Of a stretch of DNA of 64,000 nt, positions 32,668 through 42,992 are shown one piece after another. The notes below the pieces were generated by a model, which was given only the letters and a program-made list of their open reading frames with translations, was not told the DNA's origin and did no database searches. This DNA comes from Isochrysis galbana (taxonomy: Eukaryota > Haptophyta > Isochrysidales > Isochrysidaceae), in contig CM030939.1 in assembly GCA_018136815.1 (NCBI GenBank), positions 2,845,419 through 2,909,418 of the forward strand, written 5' to 3'. The number at the start of each line of letters is the position of its first letter. Within the stretch, counting starts at the first letter, position 1. Made by a program: the position numbers and the translations under genes.

Positions 32668-33105
32668 AACAGCCCAGACCCCTAGTGGGCGCGGGTCGCG
32701 AGCCGCACTCCCAGGCCCGCATGGGCCAGCTCTCGTACTGACCCCCCCCCCCATCCCTGGTCGCCAGGCAGACAGGGGCCTCAGGGCGGCACCCAAGGCC
32801 AGCGAGGCGAGCGAGGGAGAGGCAGGGGGGCCAGGGGCTGAGCCCCAGCCTCCACTGCCCCCTGAGTTGCCCCTGCTGGCCCTCTAGGCGCCCCTGAAGG
32901 ACCTCTGCTGAGAGCAGGCCATGGCGCGCCGCATGGCGACGCGCCGCAGGGACCGGGGCGGAAGAGAATGGAACGAGGGTGAGGGGGGGAATTTGCACCC
33001 CCCCCGATGGAGTGTGGTGAGAAACGAGCCCCGTTTGCGTTAGCAAACGGGCGAAGGGGGGCGACTGGCGATAGGAGGGAGATGGGAAGGGAGCGGCTCA
33101 AGACG
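32668..33105 (+). repeat. Repeat family A insertion between U1 and U2
   Basis: CAGCCCAGACCCCTAGTGGG through GGCTCAAGACGTCTC, close match to 53042-53481. It interrupts or separates the two U units, so it arrived after them or during their duplication. Confidence 0.7.
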
Positions 33106-33830
33106 TCTCGGGCGAGAGAGAGAGAGAGACTCCGCAGCGACGGCCGGAGCGTGTCTCCGTTGTAACTTCCCACGTAGCGGAGAGTCCGAAGGGGAGCGTC
33201 ATGTCGCGCGACCACGGCGATCACTTTGGATACAGATCGCGACGAGATATCTTCACGACAGAGGAAATCTTGCCGTTGAGCGTGAACCTTCTAGACGCTT
33301 CTAACGAACGACCCTGAATAGCAACTAAGGGGAAGAAACACCAAAGGGGCCAAGGGCTTGCATGTAGCTTGCATCAAGGGGAAAGATTCCCTCACCTAGG
33401 AAGCGAACCTACCTACACCGATCTCCAAGGGGAGATGGCAAATTAAACCTCAAATCTCGAGCGGCTAGAGCAACCGACTCGCTCGCCAAAACCTTGACCG
33501 AGAAGAAAGAAGCAAGGACCTACAAGCCAAGGGTAGCGGACCTAGGGAATGTGAGAGGAAATTTCCGAACGCCAACGCGAACGCCAAACGCGGGGATTCA
33601 ACGAAACCCTAACCAGGCCAAGCAGAACCTACGAAGAACAGGCCTGGACAACAACGAAAGACAGCAAGTCCCAAGAAAGAACCGGAACCCAACAAGAAAC
33701 AACAAGCCTTGCAAGAAGCTAAACAAGCCTTCACAAGGTGACCTGAGAGCCTGAGACAAGCGCGCAGCGAGCAACAGGCGACCTGGCTCCTTTGGGTCAG
33801 GATTACCCGAAAGGAGGAAACCTGGAATCT
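33106..33830 (+). mobile_element. LTR/leader-like repeat unit U2
   Basis: Direct copy of U1 with few differences. A piece of hAT coding DNA (GAAGGACCTGGAAATAAGAG) follows at about 33943. Confidence 0.5.
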
Positions 33831-34019
33831 AGACCTGACAGACAGGCTAGACGGAACGAAACGAGAACTCGAATTCTAGATCGCTAGGGACGAACCCTAC
33901 CAACCTAGAAGTACCTGAGCTTCACCGTGTGGCCGCACGGCGAAGGACCTGGAAATAAGAGCCTGGAAATCGCATCATCTAGGATGAATGCGACACATGT
34001 ATGTGGGAGGGAGCGGAGC

Positions 34020-34335
34020 GGAGGGGGAATGAAGGATGGAGGGAGTGGAGGGAGGGAGGGAGGGAGGGAGGGAGGGAGGGAGCGAGCGAGCGAGAGAGCG
34101 AGAGAGCGAGAGAGAGGGAGGGAGAGAGGGAGGGAGAAGGGAGGGAGGTACAAAGGTACAAAGGTACGAGGTACGGATGACGGATGAGAGGGAGAGGGAG
34201 GGGGAGGGGGAGGCGAGGGGGGAAGGGCAAGCGAGCGAGCGAGGGAGGAGAGAGAGGGAGGAAGGGTGGGGACAAGGGGAGGAAAGGAGCGAAGGAGTGA
34301 GAGCGAGCGAAGGAGCGGGAGGGAGGGAGGAGGGA
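34020..34335 (+). repeat. Polypurine low-complexity tract (GGGA)n/(GAGC)n
   Basis: About 300 bp of nearly pure G/A, with GGGAGGGA and GAGCGAGC microsatellite stretches. Non-coding. Confidence 0.85.
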
Positions 34336-35678
34336 GCCAGGTTGTTCTGTCATATATGATATCATATATGATATCTCAGTCTTAGTTGCTCTAGACCTGG
34401 TACTGAGTGTCATATGACAAGACTAGAGGCTACAATTCAACTAGTTTTACTAGTACTAGTTCGGGCGCGGGAAATACCGGCGCTCCCAGCTCCGAGCCCC
34501 CCCCCCCCTGGCCGCCAACCTGATGTGCAGCAACGATGGCGGCGGCGACGACGGCGATGACGAGTGTCACACCGCCGTGGAGTGGGGGCGGCGCCATGTG
34601 GAGACGCTCTAGGGGTGCCGCTGTGGGAGCTTGAAATGGTTAGTCATCGAGCAGCAGCATGCAGCATCCGATTCTATAAGTACTGAGTAAGAAGATTTTT
34701 ATCATAATGGCGGGTTTATAAGTGTAGATGTTTGGAGCAAGTATCATATAGTATCATATGATATCAGATGTATGACATCATACTCAGTTCCATGGCAAGT
34801 GTCATATGACGGTATGACGGAACAACTTGGGGAGGGAGGAGGGAGGGAGGCAGGGAGGGAAGGAGGGAGGGGGAGGGGGGGGATGAGCGAATGAGCGAGC
34901 GTGCGTGCGAGAAGTGACGACGTACCTGTACCTAGACCCCTACGGCCTTCTCTATGGTAGAATAGCTAGAACTAGATATATTAGCATATATATAGCATTA
35001 TTATATGTATTAGTATATATCCATATCCATATCCCCCCACCGGTATCTGTATTTGGCCTGTATTTGGTCTGTATTTGGCCTCAGGCCAAATACATACTGT
35101 ATTCTCTGTATTTCTGTTGCCCGGCTCTGTATTTCCCATCTAGGGAGACAAATCTCTCTCGGCGGGGGTACCATGTACCATGTTTAGCCCCAATCCATTG
35201 AGGCTCAGTGATAGATAGCAGCATTGTGTAGACAAAGGGTAACATCGCAAGGGAACCACGCTCTCCGAAACACCGAACGACGACGTTGCCACTCTCAGGC
35301 TTAGATCTCGCACATCATACAAGAAAACTCCTGTGCTTCTGTTTATTTAGTCCAAACAAAGCGTATCTGCGTGCGTATGGCACGATCTCTCATGGGACAG
35401 GTGTGATAAGTTGCAATCACCCAGGCGCACGCCGTGCGTGCGTACGGCGCGATGTGCAGCCGTGCAGCCGTGCGTGCGCGTAACAACTTTTTCTCCTACT
35501 ATGAAGGTGCACGCCGTGCGTTCACTCTCTCCGCGGGGGGACTCTGGGGGCGGAGTGCGGGCAGGAACCCTGGGGACATCCCCGGGGAACCGAGAAAATC
35601 CCCCGAGAGCTGTTGGGAGATTTTACCTCCCCCCAGGAACTATCGCGTTTTAAGGTCGGCCCCCAACGAACACGACGG
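34336..35678. other. Spacer rich in short palindromes
   Basis: TATATGATATCATATATGAT near 34354, GTCATATGAC at 34409 and 34800, CATATGATATCAGATG near 34757, and GCACGCCGTGCG words at 35420-35525. No gene seen. Confidence 0.5.
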
Positions 35679-35728
35679 ACGCCAATAGCTATTGGGGGAA
35701 AACGACGGGCGCCGATAGCTATCGGGGG
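35679..35728. promoter_or_regulatory. Two tandem covarying 14-bp palindromes upstream of the MGC repeat gene
   Basis: CCAATAGCTATTGG at 35682-35695 and CCGATAGCTATCGG at 35712-35725, 30 bp apart, each preceded by an AACGACGG/ACACGACGG word. The two differ by a paired change that keeps both palindromes perfect. About 240-280 bp upstream of the ATG at 35962. A regulatory role is inferred only from position and symmetry. Confidence 0.45.
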
Positions 35729-35961
35729 GCTGTCCTCGAGTCCCAAGGCGCTATTGTATTCCGCCCCGTCTCCCAGAAAAGAAACGAACGAACGAACCAA
35801 GAGTGAGTTCGTCGGGACCGAGGCCTTGGAAGGGGAGATTAGAGAGAGAACAGGGGAGAGAGAGGCGAGAGAGAGAGGGTGGAGGGGGAGCTTGACTGAC
35901 ACGTACCGCGGACCGCAGACTGGGCTGCCCACATCCAACCTCCAGCACGCCAGTCAGACAA

Positions 35962-38900
35962 ATGGGTTGCAACGAGTCCAAGCTCAATGCCATCGCGACA
36001 GACCAAGTCAAACACGACACAGCAATGCCAAGGGTGAGTGAACAATCCATCCCTGCTGTTGAAGCCAGTCAGTGCCCATCGTGCCCAGCTGATTTCTGTC
36101 AACTGCCTTTCGAAGGTCACAGCGACAATGTCAGTTGCTGACTCCGTCAGCGAGTCCAGCCGCAACGAAATCCTCCCGAGCACGACCGAAACGCCGAGCT
36201 GTTCATCGCGCGACATCGACCCGCACAGTGGTGAGCTCACTGTCGGCCCCAACAATGGGGCAAACTCGCGCGGCGTGAACATCGACCTGTCGAAACTCGA
36301 TTCCTCCTCTACGGTCACGATCGGCGGCTCGATCATAAATGATGGCCAAGCTTACCACTTGCTTCCTAACGGTCAGCTCGCCCCCGGGGCCCGCGACATG
36401 AATTCCACGCTTGCGTCCTACGGGGTGCCCGAGGTCGGCGGCAACGACGTCAATTCCATGCTTGCGTCCTACGGGGTGCCCGGAGTCCGCGAGCTTCAAG
36501 GCTCCAGCGCCACCGTGACGCTTCCCAACAATGAGGCAAACTCGCGCGGCGTGAATATCGACCTGTCGAAACTCGATTCCTCCTCTACGGTCACGATCGG
36601 CGGCTCGATCATAAATGATGGCCAAGCTTACCACTTGCTTCCTAACGGTCAGCTCGCCCCCGGGGCCCGCGACATGAATTCCACGCTTGCGTCCTACGGG
36701 GTGCCCGGGGTCCGCGAGCTTCAAGGCTCCAGCGCCACTGTGACGCTTCCCAACAATGAGGCATACTCGCGCGGCGGCGCGGTTGTCAATGTACACAATA
36801 CCGGCAAATGCACGGTCAACGGCAAGCAGGTTCAGGCCAGCCCCCACATCACAGTGAATGGCCAAGCTTACCACTTGCTTCCTAACGGTCAGCTCGCCCC
36901 CGGGGCCCGCGACATGAATTCCACGCTTGCGTCCTACGGGGTGCCCGGGGTCGGCGGCAACGACGTCAATTCCATGCTTGCGTCCTACGGGGTCCCCGGG
37001 GTCCGCGACATCGATCCGCCCAGTGGCGAGCTCACTGTCGGCCCCAACGCGGTTCGTAACAAACTCCCCTCGCCGCGCAGCTTCCTGTCCAATGAGGAAG
37101 CTTGGCTCGGGCAATATGTAGAGGCTCGGCACAGGAGCGCGGCCGAGGCTAAGGCCGTCGACGAGGCTGTGGAGGCAGGGCGTAAGGAGTGGCTCAACCA
37201 CGCCATTGCCACAGCGGACTGGAGCTCGGCACAGAGGTACTGTGTGGGTGACGAGGAGGAGAAGATGGTCATCGAGGCTAAGGCATCATACGAGGAGAAG
37301 CAGCGCAAGGAGACGTTCGATGTGGCACTTAGCACGGGCAAGTATACGACCGCCGAAAAGCACGCCGTCGGCCATGAGGAGGTGCGCCTGCAAACGTGCC
37401 GCAATCCAATCGCGGATTCGCTTCGCCCCGAGCTGTTCCGCCGTTGCACAGGCACAGCATGACGGCACGCCGCCCCTTCCCCGCAGGCCACCGCGATTGA
37501 CATCGGCGTCATCAACCACGGCAAGGATTCCACGCTCGAATCCGGCACTCGCAGCTATGGCTCAGCGCCAGAGGCCGATGAAGGTGGATGGCTGAGCCGC
37601 ACTGCTTCTCGTCTACTTCCGTCTCGATGGGCCTTGTGCGCAACTCAGACATCCGTAGATGACAAGCTCCCCAGCAGTGGCCAGGCGGCTCGGGACATCG
37701 TTCTGACTAACCACGGTACGGGCAAGTTTACGTTTAATGGCATGGAGGTCCCGGCCAGCTCCACCGTGACGCTTCCCAACAATGCGGCAAACTCGCGCGG
37801 CGGCGCGGTCGTCAATGTACACAATACCGGCAAATGCACGGTCAACGGCAAGCAGGTTCAGGCCAGCCCCCACATCACAGTGAATGGCCAAGCTTACCAC
37901 TTGCTTCCTAACGGTCAGCTCGCCCCCGGGGCCCGCGACATGAATTCCACGCTTGCGTCCTACGGGGTGCCCGGGGTCGGCGGCAACGACGTCAATTCCA
38001 TGCTTGCGTCCTACGGGGTGCCCGGAGTCCGCGAGCTTCAAGGCTCCAGCGCCACCGTGACGCTTCCCAACAATGAGGCAAACTCGCGCGGCGTGAACAT
38101 CGACCTGTCGAAACTCGATTCCTCCTCTACGGTCACGATCGGCGGCTCGATCATAAGTGATGGTCAAGCTTACCACTTGCTTCCTAACGGTCAGCTCGCC
38201 CCCGGGGCCCGCGACATGAATTCCACGCTTGCGTCCTACGGGGTGCCCGGGGTCGGCGGCAACGACGTCAATTCCATGCTTGCGTCCTACGGGGTACCCG
38301 GAGTCCGCGAGCTTCAAGGCTCCAGCGCCACCGTGACGCTTCCCAACAATGAGGCAAACTCGCGCGGCGTGAACATCGACCTGTCGAAACTCGATTCCTC
38401 CTCTACGGTCACGATCGGCGGCTCGATCATAAATGATGGCCAAGCTTACCACTTGCTTCCTAACGGTCAGCTCGCCCCCGGGGCCCGCGACATGAATTCC
38501 ACGCTTGCGTCCTACGGGGTGCCCGGGGTCGGCGGCAACGACGTCAATTCCATGCTTGCGTCCTACGGGGTGCCCGGAGTCCGCGAGCTTCAAGGCTCCA
38601 GCGCCACCGTGACGCTTCCCAACAATGAGGCAAACTCGCGCGGCGTGAACATCGACCTGTCGAAACTCGATTCCTCCTCTACGGTCACGATCGGCGGCTC
38701 GATCATAAGTGATGGCCAAGCTTACCACTTGCTTCCTAACGGTCAGCTCGCCCCCGGGGCCCGCGACATGAATTCCACGCTTGCGTCCTACGGGGTGCCC
38801 GGGGTCGGCGGCAACGACGTCAATTCCATGCTTGCGTCCTACGGGGTGCCCGGAGTCCGCGAGCTTCAAGGCTCCAGCGCCACCGTGACGCTTCCCAACA

Positions 38901-39759
38901 ATGAGGCAAACTCGCGCGGCGTGAACATCGACCTGTCGAAACTCGATTCCTCCTCTACGGTCACGATCGGCGGCTCGATCATAAGTGATGGCCAAGCTTA
39001 CCACTTGCTTCCTAACGGTCAGCTCGCCCCCGGGGCCCGCGACATGAATTCCACGCTTGCGTCCTACGGGGTGCCCGGGGTCGGCGGCAACGACGTCAAT
39101 TCCATGCTTGCGTCCTACGGGGTACCCGGAGTCCGCGAGCTTCAAGGCTCCAGCGCCACCGTGACGCTTCCCAACAATGAGGCAAACTCGCGCGGCGGCG
39201 CGGTCGTCAATGTACACAATACCGGCAAATGCACGGTCAACGGCAAGCAGGTTCAGGCCAGCCCCCACATCACAGTGAATGGCCAAGCTTACCACTTGCT
39301 TCCTAACGGTCAGCTCGCCCCCGGGGCCCGCGACATGAATTCCACGCTTGCGTCCTACGGGGTGCCCGGGGTCGGCGGCAACGGGATCCCGATGTAACTG
39401 GGCGCCCGCGAAAACACAACTCGCGCAGCAGCGTGATCTTCAAGCCTCACCACACTGGCAAGTGCACGGTCAACGGCAAGCAGGTTCAGGCCAGCCCCCG
39501 GACCACAAGGGATGACCAGGCTTACCACTTGCTTCCTAACGGTCAGCTCGCCCCCGGGGCCCGCGACATGAATTCCACGCTTGCGTCCTACGGGGTGCCC
39601 GGGGTCGGCGGCAACGACGTCAATTCCATGCTTGTTTCCTACTGGGTGCTCGGGGTCCGCGACATCATCATAAAGAACGACGGGTCCCGCATTACGGTCA
39701 CGGTCAACGGCAAGGTGTATCAGCCCTACTATGATGGCATCGTCTCCGTTAGCTGCTAA
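35962..39759 (+). CDS. Predicted N-myristoylated tandem-repeat protein (MGC repeat protein)
   Basis: Model: exons 35962-36033, 36116-37381, 37487-39397, all phase 0, with 82- and 105-nt GT-AG introns (1082 residues). The N-terminus MGCNESK fits an N-myristoylation/palmitoylation signal, so membrane-inner-face attachment is likely. The body holds ten copies of GQAYHLLPNGQLAPGARDMN followed by STLASYGVP; nine lie in the model and one in a 3' segment. The commonest unit is 92 residues (276 bp), tandem without length change from 38162 to 39265. Two alternative linkers occur: VNIDLSKLDSSSTVTIGG and AVVNVHNTGKCTVNGKQ. Residues about 335-450 are charged and helical, with a twice-used A..Y.VG.EE motif. 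The model stops at 39397, but 39418-39759 continues the repeat in another frame and ends DGIVSVSC, so a frameshift, a missed intron, or a real early stop is involved. I do not know this family. The repeats look beta-rich. Confidence 0.7.
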
Positions 39760-40391
39760 TCATCGCTGTCAGAAAGCTCATTTCTAATTTGGATTTGGGG
39801 CCTCAATAAGCACAGTTTGACCGTGTATCTGACTTCTTTTATTGTGTGTGTTCTTAAAATTATCTTGAAAGCGCAACCGCAGCACACGCAGATGATGAGG
39901 TGGACGCCACACTATGGACGCTGGAGGACCCCTACCTCAGTATCCCTCGTTGAACACCTCTCGTCCTTGCCCTTCCCCACCAAGCCTCACTTACTTCTTA
40001 CTTACTTACATTCCAAAATAATATAACACACACGCACACATCGAATGTCAGAATCTACACGTCTACCCCTAACTAAAAAAGTCAAGTGCGGTTGCCACGG
40101 GGGGTAAGGGTAAAGGGGCGGGTGAGGATGTGCGACTCTTGCACAACTTGCCCCCACTACTCCCTCCCTACTCCTATCCTACCTACTATCCGCCCTCTTC
40201 GAGAGGTCACTCAACGCCAGCCCATGTCCGGTCAATTCTCGGATAGAGGAACCTGTAGAAATTGCTTTATTTACTACAGTGTAGTAACTTTTGGGGCAAA
40301 AGTTAAATAAAAGTTACTACAAAATGTTCAGCATGGAGCATGGCAGATGGGGGTCGTGATGGCAAATGCTTGAGAGCTGGTTGTCCCGAAA
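39760..40391. other. 3' flank of the MGC repeat gene and spacer
   Basis: No gene seen. AT-rich patches near 40010-40030 and 40260-40320. Confidence 0.35.
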
Positions 40392-41190
40392 AACTATTGT
40401 TATAGTTTGGCAACTATGGAGCGTGCCGCGATCGCTCCCGAGCCCAGGCGACCCTCGCCACCGCGCCCCACCTGGGACGCCCCATGCCGCCCAAGGCGGC
40501 TCGTCAGAAAGCCCTCTCCGAGCCCATCCAACCCATCCAAACCACACCCGCGCAGGCGCGCGGGGTGGCGAGCACTGGCACCGAACAGGTTGCCACCATG
40601 GCTCTGCGTAGCATGCAGGAGGTCTTTGAGACCCCCTCCAACAGTGGGAAACCCTCCCACCCCAAGAGCACCTCATGTGGGAGGGCAGCTCTGCTGCCCT
40701 CCCCATGGTGGAAACCTCTACCATCAGTGCACCCATCATGGGAGGGCACTTCACAACCATCAATCTTCCCTGGAGAGCACCCCATGCCTCTGTTTCCCAA
40801 CTTGTTGACACACTTGTTTTCTTCACCCCACTCTTGTGGGCCACAAGTACCTACAGCTCAGTGCCCTGCCTTGGGCCCTCTTTCAACACTAGACTCCCTC
40901 TCCCACTCCCCCTTCACACCACAACCAACCCAAACAGCACGAACCCCCTCACCCTCTGTTTCAAGCACCAAAAATTTCAACTCAAGACCCATGTTGATAC
41001 ACTTATCGTTTTCACCCCACTCTTGTGGGCCACAACTACCTACAACTCAATGCCCTTTGGGCCCTCTTCCAATACTTGAATCCCTCTCCCACTCCCTCTT
41101 CCAACTACAACCAACCCAAGGAGCACAAACCCCCTCGTTCTCTGTTTCAAGCACCAATAATTTCGACTCAAGACACCCGCCGTCTCGCGC
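40392..41190 (-). repeat. Repeat family C, copy 2
   Basis: Same hairpin end and block order as 30313-31135, including two tandem units of about 185 bp. One plus-strand open frame spans most of it (241 residues), but a 1-bp difference near 40443 shifts its start relative to copies 1 and 3, against a conserved coding role. Confidence 0.65.
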
Positions 41191-41999
41191 CAGAGTTAGA
41201 AAACCTTAAGAACCACCTAAAGAGGGCTCATTTTTTCAATTTCAAACTGCAAGCTGCAAGCCGCGCTTCAATTTCAAACTGCAAGCTGCAAGCCGCGCTG
41301 AAGGATCAAGAGCTGCATCGCGTGAGAGCCGATGCTGCCGATAGACGCCAGCTTCTGCGCTCGCACGTTGGGCCTTTACGTTAGGAGAAGGGTTCCTATC
41401 TGTGAAAAGGCTGCAGGGTGGAGGGTGGGCGAGGAAGTAAGTCACCAAGGGTAAAATAGTAAGTAGTAGTAGGAGTGTTCACAGGGAACACACAACATTA
41501 GAGCATCCCGATCAGAAAAGGACAAGGGAAAAAGGCAGAGAAAATAAGATGGGGCGGGCATGAGGAGGAGGGGGGGAGGCGAGCACCCAAGGGATTCAAA
41601 CCGCTCCCGCGTGTCCCGCAGCAGGCTTTGCCGATGGGTTGGCTGGTGGTGCTCGCGGTGGTCGCCGCGGATCGTGTGCTCAGCGGGTGCAATAGAACCA
41701 CTGGGACACATGCGACTCTCTTCACCGTGGAAGAGTGCGTGAATCGCTCTCTGGCTGGGCTGTGCAGCAGTGCAGTCGTGGCGACTGCGTGCGCCCCATC
41801 GCATGCAAATGCGGCCAAATATAGGAGCGCTGCCATGCGCCCCATCGGGCAGAAGACGGTGGCACGAGCTCCACCGAGCAGGAGTAGTTTGGACTGTGGG
41901 ATGGTTGGACTGTGGGAGCGACAACGCATGCAGGTATTCGCGATCAAAAGGGCGCGGCTCCCGCCCCCTCTCTGCTATAGGCTACAGCGTTCTGAGTAG
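41191..41999. other. Spacer upstream of TPR exons
   Basis: Contains a two-fold repeat of TTTCAAACTGCAAGCTGCAA at about 41241 and 41273. Unassigned 5' exons of the TPR gene may lie between 41560 and 41990, but no single frame is convincing. Confidence 0.35.
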
Positions 42000-42992
42000 C
42001 TCAGAACGCGCATTCGAACGTCAAGTGCTCAGCTGGCACTCAAGCTCGCAGAGGCGTGCTGTGAGCTCAAGGCATGGGGGCAGGTTCGTCCCCGCTTCTC
42101 ACCAGCGCCACACTCGTCTTGAATTCATGCTTTGCCCGTTAATTCCTGATGCGCATTCTCCCTCTCTTGACCTCACGCCTTGCTTGGAATCATTCCATCA
42201 CCGCTTACTCTAATAATGATGGCCCTCACAGGCCGAACCAGCTCTGCTGAGTGGAATCGGTTACGCCGAAGAGACGTACGGCTGCTGCGACAAGAGGTCG
42301 GTCGCGTTGTGGGCAGAGCTGGCGTCGATCCGGCTGAAGCACATGGGGCGATACGAGGAGGCGGCGACGGATCTATTGGTGAGGTTGACGCTATTCGCCT
42401 CGCATGGAAGCGCCCATGGGCGGTTGACAACGGCGGTTGATGCGACCGGGGAAAGCCGCTAGCTGCTTCACTTTCTTCCGCGCGTATTGCCCTGATGCCC
42501 GCCCTCTTGTCGGCCGCAGCATGTTGTGAACATGCTCACCTTGTTGCACGGCCCGCACGACGAGCGCCTGATTTCGCCATGCGAGGAGCTCTGCCACGCA
42601 CACCTGATGTTGGGGCGTTGGGCGATTTCAAAGAAGGCTCTAACCCAAGCCCACAGCCTTGCGTGCGCTCGGTATGGCATTGATTCACAAACGGCCAAGC
42701 GTCTTGCGCAGGTGCCTGCTGCAGCCCGCGAGCCGTGAAGTGCGGCATTGCTACCTTGTCTATATTGCAGCGGTCAACCTCGCTACCTCACGCCTGCCAC
42801 TCGGTGCCCTCTTGGGTTTTTCTTTGGCGGCCCATGCCCGGAAGTACCAGCACAAACGGCCCGCCTTCTCACACCTTGCAGGTCCTTCGATCCATCGACG
42901 AGCAAATGCCAAAAGACGCACGTGACGAGGGGCTGCTCGACGATGCCGAAACGGATGAGGACTTGGCACCGCACGCGGCGATCGGTGCGTAA
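42000..42992 (+). CDS. TPR-type helical-repeat protein, 3' exons
   Basis: Exons 42000-42083, 42232-42378, 42520-42711 and 42882-42992, all phase 0 across GT-AG introns of 141-170 nt; the stop is TAA. About 178 residues are visible. Helical repeats of TPR type read LALKLAEACCELKAWGQAEP, then YAEETYGCCDKRSVALWAEL with LKHMGRYEEAATDLL, then CEELCHAHLMLGRWAISKKA with a long ARYGIDSQTAKRLAQ helix. The tail is acidic (LLDDAETDEDLAP). This pattern resembles the C-terminal TPR half of SMYD-type methyltransferases or kinesin-light-chain-type proteins. No SET or MYND part was found upstream, so I call only TPR-like. The 5' end is unresolved; the acceptor at 41997-41999 or one at 42004 could start the first exon listed. 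Confidence 0.55.

Noticed and set aside
36203-37201. 332-codon minus-strand frame in the same gene
   Set aside because: Same antisense effect of the repeated unit; no family resemblance.
37613-39295. 560-codon open frame on the minus strand through the MGC repeats
   Set aside because: It is the antisense of a repeated coding unit; one open unit makes all copies open. The plus strand has the MGC start, splice signals and a non-repeat domain.
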